From the NCBI GenBank assembly GCA_016932715.1, contig JAFGCG010000087.1:30331-94330 (forward strand): a stretch of DNA of 64,000 bases, read 5' to 3'. Every line of letters starts with the position of its first letter. The first letter of the stretch is position 1. The translations under genes and the position numbers were made by a program. The notes under the pieces were generated by a model. It had not been told where the DNA came from and made no database searches. It was given only the letters and a program-made list of their open reading frames with translations. Source of the stretch: Anaerolineales bacterium (lineage in GTDB: Bacteria > Chloroflexota > Anaerolineae > Anaerolineales > Villigracilaceae). Positions 44,718-52,016 of the stretch are shown here, in pieces.

Positions 44718-45488
44718 TCAGCCCATCAGTGCCCGTGTTGCCATATAGTTGGGGTGATAGTTGTGCAGCGGCGACTCGAGCATGTAATCCTCGTACAGGT
44801 CCGTGATCACGAAGCCTGCGTCGCATTGACCGCCAAGCAGGTCCGTGAGACTGTGACCAAATTCCACGGGCTGTCCCTTTTCGATGAGTTCATCGAGGTC
44901 TTCCTGCGGGAGGCTGGTCAGGTCCGAATAGGGGATCGAGTGGGCAACTTCGAGGATGCCTTCGTCCGCTTTGTAGAGATCGAAGATGTAATGCACGGGA
45001 TTCATGAAGCCTGTCATCAGGATCCCGCCAGGCCGCAGCACGCGCTGACATTCCTTCCAGACCGCGCGCACGTCTGGCATGAAGACGATCGAGACCGGGT
45101 TGAAGACCAGATCGAAGGATCCATCCGCAAACGCGGACAGGTCCGCGGCGTCGCCTTCCACTGTGCGCAGGGGAAGCGCTTCTCGCTCAGCGACGAGTTG
45201 GTCCTGTTTCAATTGGGCCGGGGAGTTGTCGAAGACGGTCACATCCGCGCCGGCTGCCGCAAGGACCGGTCCCTGCTGCCCGCCGCCGGATGCCAGGCAC
45301 AGTACGTCGGCGCCCCGGAGCGGCGGGAACCATTTGCGCGGGACAGGGATGTTCTCTGTCAGCAGGATGGAAAACTCGCCCTGCCGTGCTTTTGCAATTA
45401 TTTCCGGGCTGACGGGCTGTGACCAGGGGTTCTTGCCGCCCTCCACTTCACGGTTCCAGGCGTCGCGGTTGTACGACCGAATGTCCAT
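44718..45488 (-). CDS. Class I SAM-dependent methyltransferase
   Basis: 256 residues with GGAG just upstream of the ATG. The SAM-binding core is ADVLCLASGGGQQGPVLAAA (motif I), VTVFDNSPAQLKQD (motif II), VEGDAADLSAFADGSFDLVF (motifs III-IV) and VLRPGGILMTGFMNP. The start (MDIRSYNRDAWNREVEGGKN) is shared by many uncharacterised methyltransferases of this group. The acceptor is unknown. Cytoplasmic. Confidence 0.88.
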   Translation of the reverse strand: MDIRSYNRDAWNREVEGGKNPWSQPVSPEIIAKARQGEFSILLTENIPVPRKWFPPLRGADVLCLASGGGQQGPVLAAAGADVTVFDNSPAQLKQDQLVAEREALPLRTVEGDAADLSAFADGSFDLVFNPVSIVFMPDVRAVWKECQRVLRPGGILMTGFMNPVHYIFDLYKADEGILEVAHSIPYSDLTSLPQEDLDELIEKGQPVEFGHSLTDLLGGQCDAGFVITDLYEDYMLESPLHNYHPNYMATRALMG

Positions 45489-45556
45489 AGTTTCTCCGTT
45501 GGCTGTGATGGGATGATTCTACAGGGGCAGGGGAGACCTGTCGAGGCGGGATCAAC

Positions 45557-45580
45557 CTTGCCCTGAGCGCAGTCGAAGGG
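45557..45580. repeat. Dispersed palindrome cttgccctgagcgcagtcga...
   Basis: 24 bases match the reverse complement of 6321-6344 with one mismatch; a longer variant lies at 24971-25020. Intergenic, upstream of the methyltransferase gene. Confidence 0.7.
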
Positions 45581-45606
45581 TGTCGGCTGCGCGCGTAGCG
45601 CTTTAA

Positions 45607-45644
45607 AATTTGGGACAGGTCATGCGTGTGACCTGTCCCAAATT
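45607..45644. terminator. Perfect 16-bp hairpin downstream of the MFS gene
   Basis: aatttgggacaggtca (45607-45622) and tgacctgtcccaaatt (45629-45644), loop tgcgtg. Read leftward it is followed by only a few T residues, so it may end the MFS transcript or be a dispersed palindrome. Confidence 0.5.
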
Positions 45645-45694
45645 GAGGAGAAGAGTCTCGATTGACTCTTAGAAACCTTCGCAAGCTTCTTATA

Positions 45695-46939
45695 CTAATC
45701 CGCAGCGGCTGGCTCGATGGCTGGAGCATTTGAACGATGGGACTTGTTGAGAACAACAAAGCCAAGTGTGGCGATCATTCCAACAATCCCGGAGAATGTC
45801 CAGAGCAGATTGGGGTTTGCGCTGTCGAGGAGCAGCCCGGCTAAATAGGGACCGACCGTAAACGAGATGCTCCACGAGAGACCGGAAACCGCCATGTAAC
45901 GTCCGCGCATATCTTCGGGTGCGAAACTGGCTACCAGAGACTGCTGGAAGGGTGACACAACCATCTCGCCGACCGTGATGATGACCATGGCAACGACAAA
46001 GAGCACAAAGGTTGAAATGAACCCGTACATGGCAAAACCGATCGCATAGAGGATCGAACCGGCTGCCATCATCAACATCGGTCTGTACTTTTCGAGGCGG
46101 CGCGTTATCCAAAACTGAAGCACAACAACCATGATTGCGTTGATGCTGAGCAGCCAGCCATAACTGATTTCAGGCAATCCATGCTGGTCGCGCAAGTACA
46201 CGCCGAGTGTCGAATTCATGTTCATGTAGACCAGCGTCATCATGACGGTCACGCCGATGAATGCCAGGAAGGGCGTGTCTTTGAAGACGCGTCCGTACCC
46301 GGCGAAGGTCTGCTTCATCGTTTCGGGTTTGGCATGCTCCTGCGCCTGCGGTTTCGTCTCAGGCAGCGCCAGGAGGACGATCGTTGCACTGATCAAACTG
46401 ATGACCGCATCTACGAGGAAGAGCGTGAGATAGGAATTGGAAATCAGCAGCCCCGCAATCGGCGGCGCAATGATGACTGCGAGATTGAAGACCACGCGGA
46501 TGATGCCGTAGCCTTCGGCGCGTTTGTCCGGCGGCAGCAGGTCTGCGACGACGGCTTCGTGCGCGGGGTGACCAATGCTGGAGAGCGTACCCACGATGGC
46601 GACCACTGCAATGAAGATGCCAATCGTGGGGGCAAAGCCCATCCCCAGCGCGCTGAGCGAGGAAAGGATCAGACTGAAGACGATCACGACTTTGCGTCCC
46701 ATCCGATCTGCAATCGCGCCGCCGAGGGCGCTGCCAATCATTCCTGAAATGGAAAAGATCGCAAAGAGGATGCCGACGGTGGACATGCCAATGTCGAATT
46801 TTTGGGTCAGGTAAAGCGCGAAGAACGGATAGAGCATAAACCCGCCGAGGCGATCGATAAAAACGATCACGTTATAGATCCAGAACGCGCGCGGGTACTC
46901 GTGATAAACCTTTCTTGTTTTTGCCAGTAAATTACTCAT
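45695..46939 (-). CDS. MFS transporter (multidrug-type)
   Basis: 414 residues from the ATG at 46939 with GGAG upstream. About twelve helices: YNVIVFIDRLGGFMLYPFFA (TM1), the A motif GGAIADRMGRKVV, and RAEGYGIIRVVFNLAVIIAP in the middle. It resembles MdtH/YajR-like drug exporters. It is the last gene of a leftward set made of an ArsR-type regulator, an 87-residue protein and this transporter, so it is probably the regulated efflux pump of that unit. Confidence 0.88.
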   Translation of the reverse strand: MSNLLAKTRKVYHEYPRAFWIYNVIVFIDRLGGFMLYPFFALYLTQKFDIGMSTVGILFAIFSISGMIGSALGGAIADRMGRKVVIVFSLILSSLSALGMGFAPTIGIFIAVVAIVGTLSSIGHPAHEAVVADLLPPDKRAEGYGIIRVVFNLAVIIAPPIAGLLISNSYLTLFLVDAVISLISATIVLLALPETKPQAQEHAKPETMKQTFAGYGRVFKDTPFLAFIGVTVMMTLVYMNMNSTLGVYLRDQHGLPEISYGWLLSINAIMVVVLQFWITRRLEKYRPMLMMAAGSILYAIGFAMYGFISTFVLFVVAMVIITVGEMVVSPFQQSLVASFAPEDMRGRYMAVSGLSWSISFTVGPYLAGLLLDSANPNLLWTFSGIVGMIATLGFVVLNKSHRSNAPAIEPAAAD

Positions 46940-47103
46940 TCGTCTCCAAACTGGGTGCATGAACCTATTGTTTTGATTCAGCATCCTGTTCATTGCTCTG
47001 TTAACTATAGAACATTGCCCTGCAAATCTCCCCCGTCAACAGGAGAGTTCCCACACTGGTCAACCGGACAGGTTTTTGCAACCCTGTCTGCGCCATGCAG
47101 CCG

Positions 47104-47367
47104 CTACTGTGCGAAGCTGCCGGTGGGCGGATGACTGCAATGCGCCACAGGCATTTCGTCCATAGGACTGCTGCGCGTGTACCGCTTGCGCAGCTGCTTG
47201 CCGGTAGAAATCATCCAGTTTGCAAAGTTGAACATGGTCCGTGCGAAGAGACCCGGATGATAGGCACGGGATTGGAGCGCCAGCTTTTCCAAACGGATTT
47301 GCTCCACCTCTTCCCGAATCTGCTGACGCCGGTACTCAGCCATAAACTCGTCTTGCCAGTTGTTCAT
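47104..47367 (-). CDS. Small charged protein of the ArsR-MFS unit, unknown
   Basis: 87 residues with a strong AAGGAG before the ATG. The N-terminal half is a charged helix (WQDEFMAEYRRQQIREEVEQ) with no membrane segment; the middle (HPGLFARTMFNFANWMISTG) is amphipathic and could lie on the membrane. No known domain. It sits between the regulator (100 nt upstream) and the MFS gene. A 7-bp hairpin (gccaggc/gcctggc, 47408-47426) lies between it and the regulator gene. Confidence 0.65.
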   Translation of the reverse strand: MNNWQDEFMAEYRRQQIREEVEQIRLEKLALQSRAYHPGLFARTMFNFANWMISTGKQLRKRYTRSSPMDEMPVAHCSHPPTGSFAQ

Positions 47368-47467
47368 CTCTACTCCTTTAGCGAAACCAATACCTCTTTT
47401 TGGTCAAGCCAGGCCTCCAGCCTGGCGGCACAGCCGAACGTTAAATTCTCGGTGCGAATTGTCTCGA

Positions 47468-48586
47468 TCAGGGACGACCCAATAAAAAGGCTCTCACAGC
47501 CTGGAGCGTCTTTTCGATGCGATTTTCGTTCAGAACGTATGCTTTGGCTCCGTTGGCTCTCCTTTCCTGTAAGTATCCAGCTGCGGTGAGCTGGGACAGA
47601 TAGCGCGACACGCTTGGCTGGCTTAGGTTGATCGCCTCCATGATCTCCTGCGAGCGCATCTCACCGTTCTCGGCGATCATCCGCAGGATCTGCAGACGGG
47701 TGTCATCCGCCAGGGCTGAGATTCTCGAGACGATCTCTGCTCGATCCAGCTCAGGCACACGGACCTCCGATCCCTCGGGCAGATGCGCGCCGAAGAGAAT
47801 ATAAAAATTACCCTGGACATTGTTCGCGTGGATGTAGGGACCAATGTGGGCATTCGGGATGAAAATCAGCTCCTTTGTTTGTTGAAGCTCATTCGCCCAT
47901 TTTGATTCCAGCTTTGGCTCCGAATGGATATCCTTACCGGTCACGAATTCGATCATCTGCGTGCGTGTCATCTCGCCATAGTCGATTTGATTAAACGCCC
48001 TCGCCGATTCCTCCAGCACGGGGCGCACCCGGGCCCATTCGGCCTGGAGGTGGTTCTTCCAGAACCAGCGAATGTGGCCTGTGAGCAGCTGTTTCAGCGC
48101 GGCCGGATCGATCACATACTGGTAGGCACGCGTCTCCACTTCTTCATCGGTCAACTCGTCTCCGAAGCGCGACCGCAGGAACTCTACATAGGTTTGGGCA
48201 GAGGTGAGTACCTCTTCCCAATCCACCGGCTGGCTTTGATCTTCCGGCTCGCTGCCTGTCAGGCAGATCCTTGCATAGGCGCTCAGCAGGCGGTCCCGAA
48301 ATTCGGAAGGGGGGGTAGCCTCAAGATCCTCCAGATAGGCTTCGAAGCTGGCTTCAGGCACTTGCGGAAGTATGGCATAGTGAAATCCGATCGTCACCAG
48401 TTTGTGACGGAACCGCTCTTCGCTGGACATCTGCAGGCGGGTCTTTCTGACCCATTCGTGAATGCCTGGTTCATCCTCCGCTTTGGAGATCAGCAACATG
48501 CTCCCAAAGGTATTCAGTGCAGGTTCGATCCTGACCAGTGAACTTCTGGTTTTCGTTCTTTCAAGGTTTAAAGCAAAAGGCGCCAT
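47468..48586 (-). CDS. ArsR-family winged-helix transcriptional regulator with large N-terminal domain
   Basis: 372 residues with GGAG upstream of the ATG. The last ~90 residues are an ArsR-type winged helix (LADDTRLQILRMIAENGEMR, SQEIMEAINLSQPSVSRYLS, QLTAAGYLQERRANGAKAYV). The ~270 residues before it are helical and sensor-like, with no metal-binding CxC motif, as in DUF5937-type ArsR proteins. It probably binds its own promoter region and controls the downstream small gene and MFS pump in response to an unknown ligand. A candidate operator lies at 48607-48628. Confidence 0.82.
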   Translation of the reverse strand: MAPFALNLERTKTRSSLVRIEPALNTFGSMLLISKAEDEPGIHEWVRKTRLQMSSEERFRHKLVTIGFHYAILPQVPEASFEAYLEDLEATPPSEFRDRLLSAYARICLTGSEPEDQSQPVDWEEVLTSAQTYVEFLRSRFGDELTDEEVETRAYQYVIDPAALKQLLTGHIRWFWKNHLQAEWARVRPVLEESARAFNQIDYGEMTRTQMIEFVTGKDIHSEPKLESKWANELQQTKELIFIPNAHIGPYIHANNVQGNFYILFGAHLPEGSEVRVPELDRAEIVSRISALADDTRLQILRMIAENGEMRSQEIMEAINLSQPSVSRYLSQLTAAGYLQERRANGAKAYVLNENRIEKTLQAVRAFLLGRP

Positions 48587-48606
48587 AGTTTTCTCCGGAT
48601 TATCGA

Positions 48607-48628
48607 ATTATTCAAGAAATCGAATAAT
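48607..48628. promoter_or_regulatory. Candidate operator of the ArsR-type regulator
   Basis: Inverted repeat attattc (48607-48613), 8-nt gap, gaataat (48622-48628), with three directly repeated cgaat cores (48604, 48621, 48630) in an AT-rich stretch just upstream of the regulator gene. The placement suits autoregulation. Confidence 0.45.
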
Positions 48629-48676
48629 GCGAATATTTTAATGAGTTTCCGGATTTTGTCAAGGGAAAAACAAAAA

Positions 48677-48702
48677 CTCCCTGCCAATCTGTCGGCAGGG
48701 AG
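48677..48702 (-). terminator. Rho-independent terminator of the LysM gene
   Basis: ctccctgcc (48677-48685) pairs with ggcagggag (48694-48702); read leftward it is followed by tttttgttttt. Confidence 0.85.
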
Positions 48703-48728
48703 CAAATTACTCGCTTCTTTTTCGGAAC

Positions 48729-49895
48729 CTATGGGCTGGGTGTGCCTTCGACGGTCACTCCCACCCAGGTAAACACACGCTTCTCACTGACCGCCCCGGC
48801 CGAGTCGTAAATTGGCTGGCCCTGCTCGTCGACGCCGTTCTGGCGGACAGTTGTTACCCACCAGCGGATGACATGTGCAAGATTGTCGTTCGGGCGGAAG
48901 GAGGTCGGCACGATAAATTTCGTGTCGGTAACATACTCGGTGCTTCGTCGTCCCCCGGCGGTCACATCTTCGATTGTGACCTGGTAGGCTTCATTGTCAC
49001 GCAGCGTCCCGATGGATGACCACTGCAGCGTCACCACGTCATTTGCCAGCGTGAAGGCGGCGCCATCCGCGGGCAGGAGCAAAGGCGGCGCCTGGTAGGG
49101 AGGCGGGAGCGTGGCTGTTGGCGTCGGTCCCGGCGTGGCAAAACGTTCACATAACGGGATCAGCAAAGGTTGTCCGATAAAAACGCTGTCGGTGGAAAGA
49201 CCGTTATAAAACTTGATCGCATCCTGCGGCACGTTGTAATTGGCAGCGATGATGGACAGCGTATCGTTCTCCTGGACCGTGTACGGGACTTTCTCACAGG
49301 CTTGCGCGGTCTGGGTCGCTTCGTTGGGAACATCCGTCGGCGGCGGCGCCGGAGTCGGCGTTGGATAAGGAATTTGGAGCGTCTGTCCCACGGAAATAAT
49401 ACAATTCGATGGCAGATTATTCAATATGACGATGCTTTGTACGGAAACACTGAATGCCACCGCGATCCCCCCGCAGGTATCGCCCGCGCGCACCGTGTAA
49501 GAGAAGGGTTCAAGAGGCGTCTGCGTGGGGAGTGCCGTCGGAGGCAGAGGCTCTGTTGCCGTCGGCGTGATCGTGGGCGTCTCGGTTGGAGTCCCTTCGA
49601 GTGTTGGCTCTACGAGCTGCTCTCCGCCGGGACTGAAGCCTGCGCGCAGGCTAAAGTACACGGACGCGGCGCCGATCAGCAGGATCAATGCCAGCGCCCC
49701 GAGCGCCGCAGGCAGGCTCAGGGTGATTTCGGGCATGCGGCTGGCTTGCATCCCCGTTTCCGCTTTTTTCGACTTCGCGGCGGCTTTTGCAGTGAGCTCG
49801 GTGCCACAAACCAGACAACGTGTAGCGCTTTCACTCAACCGTGTTCCGCACGTAGGACAGATTTGTGATTTCTGAGATGAAGGTTCTTGGAGCAT
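48729..49895 (-). CDS. Zinc-ribbon, transmembrane, double-LysM protein
   Basis: About 388 residues. The N-terminus holds a zinc ribbon (CPTCGTRLSESATRCLVCGT), presumably cytoplasmic, then one membrane helix (PAALGALALILLIGAASVYF), a Pro/Thr-rich stalk, LysM 1 (YTVRAGDTCGGIAVAFSVSV), another short Pro/Thr linker, LysM 2 (YTVQENDTLSIIAANYNVPQ) and a C-terminal beta-sandwich-like domain (LLLPADGAAFTLANDVVTLQ). LysM binds peptidoglycan outside, so the protein spans from cytoplasm to wall. The ATG at 49895 is preferred: TATAAT ends 10 nt upstream with no ribosome-binding site, suggesting a leaderless mRNA. Confidence 0.82.
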   Translation of the reverse strand: MLQEPSSQKSQICPTCGTRLSESATRCLVCGTELTAKAAAKSKKAETGMQASRMPEITLSLPAALGALALILLIGAASVYFSLRAGFSPGGEQLVEPTLEGTPTETPTITPTATEPLPPTALPTQTPLEPFSYTVRAGDTCGGIAVAFSVSVQSIVILNNLPSNCIISVGQTLQIPYPTPTPAPPPTDVPNEATQTAQACEKVPYTVQENDTLSIIAANYNVPQDAIKFYNGLSTDSVFIGQPLLIPLCERFATPGPTPTATLPPPYQAPPLLLPADGAAFTLANDVVTLQWSSIGTLRDNEAYQVTIEDVTAGGRRSTEYVTDTKFIVPTSFRPNDNLAHVIRWWVTTVRQNGVDEQGQPIYDSAGAVSEKRVFTWVGVTVEGTPSP

Positions 49896-49905
49896 ACGGG
49901 CGGGA

Positions 49906-49911
49906 ATTATA
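49906..49911 (-). promoter_or_regulatory. -10 box of the LysM gene (leaderless)
   Basis: Reverse-strand TATAAT, 10 nt before the ATG at 49895. Confidence 0.5.
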
Positions 49912-49974
49912 CCATTGAACACTTTTTGGATTTTCGACGGTTACCCGACGAAGCACGCAAAGTTTGTTAGGCAG

Positions 49975-50016
49975 CCTGGGATAGATTGAAGCCGCTTTAC
50001 TTCAATCTATCCCAGG
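49975..50016. repeat. Perfect 17-bp palindrome
   Basis: cctgggatagattgaag (49975-49991) and cttcaatctatcccagg (50000-50016), loop ccgcttta. It lies between the LysM gene and the transposase relic and has no T tract. Confidence 0.7.
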
Positions 50017-50049
50017 TATGGCTGAGCCAGGCGGCTCTGGCTTTGGCAG

Positions 50050-50438
50050 TTGCAATCACACCGGCCAAAGTCCAACCTGGAAATTGATTTGGTGACGCAC
50101 TGTGGCAACACCACCGAAGGCCAATTCCTGTGTACCTTGACCTGTACAGACCTTTGCACAGGCTGGACGGATGTGAGCGGACTGCTCCACCGTTCGTGCG
50201 CCTCTACATCAACTTCTTTCAGCCCTCTTTCAAGCTGATTGCCAAAGAACGTATCGACAAGAAGACCCGTAAACGGTATGATACCGCCAAAACCCCTTAC
50301 CAGCGTGTCCTCAAACGCAAGGACATTTCCTTAGAAGCCAAAGCCCGGCTCATGAACTCCTATGTCCAACTCAATCCCGCCGAACTTCGCCGCCGGATTA
50401 ACCAGAAAACCGCCATGCTTTGGAAGATTTCTCGGTGA
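50050..50438 (+). pseudogene. IS transposase relic (integrase-core, internally deleted)
   Basis: The frame starting near 50050 reads SNLEIDLVTHCGNTTEGQFL then CTDLCTGWTDV, the beginning of a DDE integrase core (first catalytic Asp in EIDLV). Near 50190 the coding switches frame to VRLYINFFQPSFKLIAKERI, KTPYQRVLKRKDISLEAKAR and SYVQLNPAELRRRINQKTAM, the C-terminal end of the same transposase type. Over 100 residues between, including the second Asp and Glu, are missing, and no N-terminal helix-turn-helix is present. No terminal repeats were identified. This is a dead remnant of an integrase-core IS element. Confidence 0.8.
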
Positions 50439-50454
50439 CATATTATCTTGATGT

Positions 50455-50577
50455 ATTACGCCGGAGCCCCTCGCGCTGAGCGGAGCCCGCAGGGCGGAGA
50501 CGAAGCCGGGCGAAGCAATCTCTTACACCATCAGCACGATAAGTGAGATTGCTTCCTGAAGGCTCGCAATGACGGCT
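50455..50577. repeat. Dispersed tcattgcgag element, copy B
   Basis: Right end ggctcgcaatgacgg (50561-50575), internal inverted repeat gaagcaatctc (50512-50522) / gagattgcttc (50545-50555), and a diverged left end (ctgagcggagcccgcagg). It belongs to the family whose best-preserved copy is at 59961-60061. The stretch 50578-50677 holds only a TATACT-like box (near 50609) upstream of the sigma-factor gene. Confidence 0.7.
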
Positions 50578-50677
50578 CCCGTCCTTTAATGAATTTAAAA
50601 TGTTGCATGTTATACTCCCTGCAACTTCCAAAACCCGCCGGGGTTATGTTTAATGACTCCGCCGGTAGGGATCAAAC

Positions 50678-51250
50678 GTGCCGGATATCGAATTCAATGA
50701 AGAAGATGTGCTGACCCGTGCATCGCAGGGTGACCGCGATGCATTTGGTCTGCTTTACGAGCGCTACATCGACCGCATCTTTAACTACGTTTACTATCGA
50801 ACGGGGAACCTCCACGACGCGGAGGACCTCACCGCCCGCGTCTTTCAACGGGCGATGAATCACATTCAAAGTTATACCGATCGCGGCGTCCCCTTTTCCG
50901 CCTGGTTGTATCGCATCGCGCACAACCTGGTTGCCAACTGGCATCGCGACCGCAGCCGGCGGCAGGAGATCCCCATCAGCGATGTGCCTGTGCTGCCTTC
51001 GAAAGGGGATCACCCGGAGAAGAACCTTGTCCGTTCGCAGGAACAGGACGCGCTGCTGCGATTTATCCGGCGCCTGCCCGCGGAACGACAGAATCTCCTC
51101 ATCCTGAAGTTTGTGGAGAATATGTCGAATGCCGAGATCGGCGCCATCATGGGACGCAGTGAAGGCGCGGTAAAAAGCCTCTATCACCGCACGCTGCTGG
51201 CGCTCCGCGACCAGTTGGGTGATCAGAAAATTAATTTGGACAGTGACTAA
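50678..51250 (+). CDS. ECF-type sigma-70 family RNA polymerase sigma factor
   Basis: 190 residues from GTG. Region 2: FGLLYERYIDRIFNYVYYRT, DAEDLTARVFQRAM and PFSAWLYRIAHNLVANWHRD. Region 4: LLILKFVENMSNAEIGAIMG followed by RSEGAVKSLYHRTLLAL. The two regions, joined by a short acidic linker, are the ECF layout. The 93-residue membrane protein encoded 32 nt downstream could be its partner or membrane tether. Confidence 0.93.
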   Translation: MPDIEFNEEDVLTRASQGDRDAFGLLYERYIDRIFNYVYYRTGNLHDAEDLTARVFQRAMNHIQSYTDRGVPFSAWLYRIAHNLVANWHRDRSRRQEIPISDVPVLPSKGDHPEKNLVRSQEQDALLRFIRRLPAERQNLLILKFVENMSNAEIGAIMGRSEGAVKSLYHRTLLALRDQLGDQKINLDSD

Positions 51251-51282
51251 TCAAGAATGAGATTATGCAGGCTTGACGATCA

Positions 51283-51564
51283 GTGAGCAAAAACATGGCT
51301 AGAAGCAGGACAACACTTTCTGATGAGCAGCGGTATGCATTGGAAGCCCACCTCGCCGGGACGCTCAAGCGGGTAACTCCTCCTCTGGAGGTTGTCAGCC
51401 GCCTGCGTGAGCGGATCCACTTTCCTCAATCCGGGGAGATCGTTTCGCGCTTCCGCGATTGGCGCAGGATGTTCCTTGTCCTGGGCGGGGTCATGTCGGG
51501 GCTGGTAGTCCTCATCACCATCGGTCGTGCGCTTTATTATCTGGTTGGCAGAAAACAGGTTTGA
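51283..51564 (+). CDS. Small single-pass membrane protein, possible sigma partner
   Basis: 93 residues from GTG (ATG at 51295 is an alternative). The N-terminal half is soluble and helical (LSDEQRYALEAHLAGTLKRV, LEVVSRLRERI); one helix follows (MFLVLGGVMSGLVVLITIGR) with a short basic tail. It lacks the HxxxCxxC motif of zinc anti-sigma factors. Its tight position behind the ECF gene and its cytoplasmic N-terminus suggest an anti-sigma-like role, which remains a guess. It is followed by a hairpin terminator. Confidence 0.65.
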   Translation: MSKNMARSRTTLSDEQRYALEAHLAGTLKRVTPPLEVVSRLRERIHFPQSGEIVSRFRDWRRMFLVLGGVMSGLVVLITIGRALYYLVGRKQV

Positions 51565-51584
51565 GCAGCCTGCCTCTTAAAATG

Positions 51585-51613
51585 ATGAGACCCTGAAAAA
51601 TTCAGGGTCTCAT
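51585..51613. terminator. Bidirectional hairpin terminator
   Basis: atgagaccctgaa (51585-51597) and ttcagggtctcat (51601-51613), a perfect 13-bp stem with loop aaa. It overlaps the stop codon of the leftward HEPN-like gene. Confidence 0.7.
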
Positions 51614-51936
51614 TGTGTTAACAAGTCTTCACAGAATCGTCTCGCTTCGATAACCAGATCGACGTTCACAGGCAATTCGAATTCCTCGGTCACGCGCAGG
51701 GTCAGATGGTCAGCGATCCGCCTCAGTCCCAGGGAGAGACGCGGGTCGTCCTTGAGCAGATTCAGCAGATCGTAGGCGCTCGCGCTGGGAGAGCGAATCC
51801 CCTGGCGGGTCAGATATTCCCGGGCGGCAATGCCAGCCGCGCGCCGCGCACAGACGCGTGCCTGGCCTTCGTTGCCGCGCCGGCGCGCCTGTTCTGCTTT
51901 TTCGAATTCAGCTTTGATCTCTGTTTGCCAGTCCAT
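51610..51936 (-). CDS. Small HEPN-like helical protein
   Basis: 108 residues. It is all-helical: DWQTEIKAEFEKAEQARRRG, ARVCARRAAGIAAREYLTRQ, SAYDLLNLLKDDPRLSLGLR, IADHLTLRVTEEFELPVNVD, LVIEARRFCEDLL. The pattern of a first helix with small residues, a middle LL, and a final VxxARxFxxxL helix resembles HEPN-type nucleotide/RNA-binding folds; the RxxxxH motif of HEPN RNases is not evident, and no nucleotidyltransferase (MNT) gene is adjacent. Function unknown. Reverse-strand TATAAT (51944-51949) ends 7 nt before the ATG, so the mRNA is probably leaderless. Confidence 0.6.
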   Translation of the reverse strand: MDWQTEIKAEFEKAEQARRRGNEGQARVCARRAAGIAAREYLTRQGIRSPSASAYDLLNLLKDDPRLSLGLRRIADHLTLRVTEEFELPVNVDLVIEARRFCEDLLTQ

Positions 51937-51943
51937 AAAATGG

Positions 51944-51949
51944 ATTATA
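51944..51949 (-). promoter_or_regulatory. -10 box of the HEPN-like gene (leaderless)
   Basis: TATAAT on the reverse strand, 7 nt before the ATG. A forward TATAAT (51959-51964) lies next to it and may serve the S41 peptidase gene. Confidence 0.5.
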
Positions 51950-52016
51950 CCTTCGGGTTATAATCAGCAAAACATTCCTGTTGGTGCCATATACTATGGC
52001 TTATGAGGAGAGAAAA

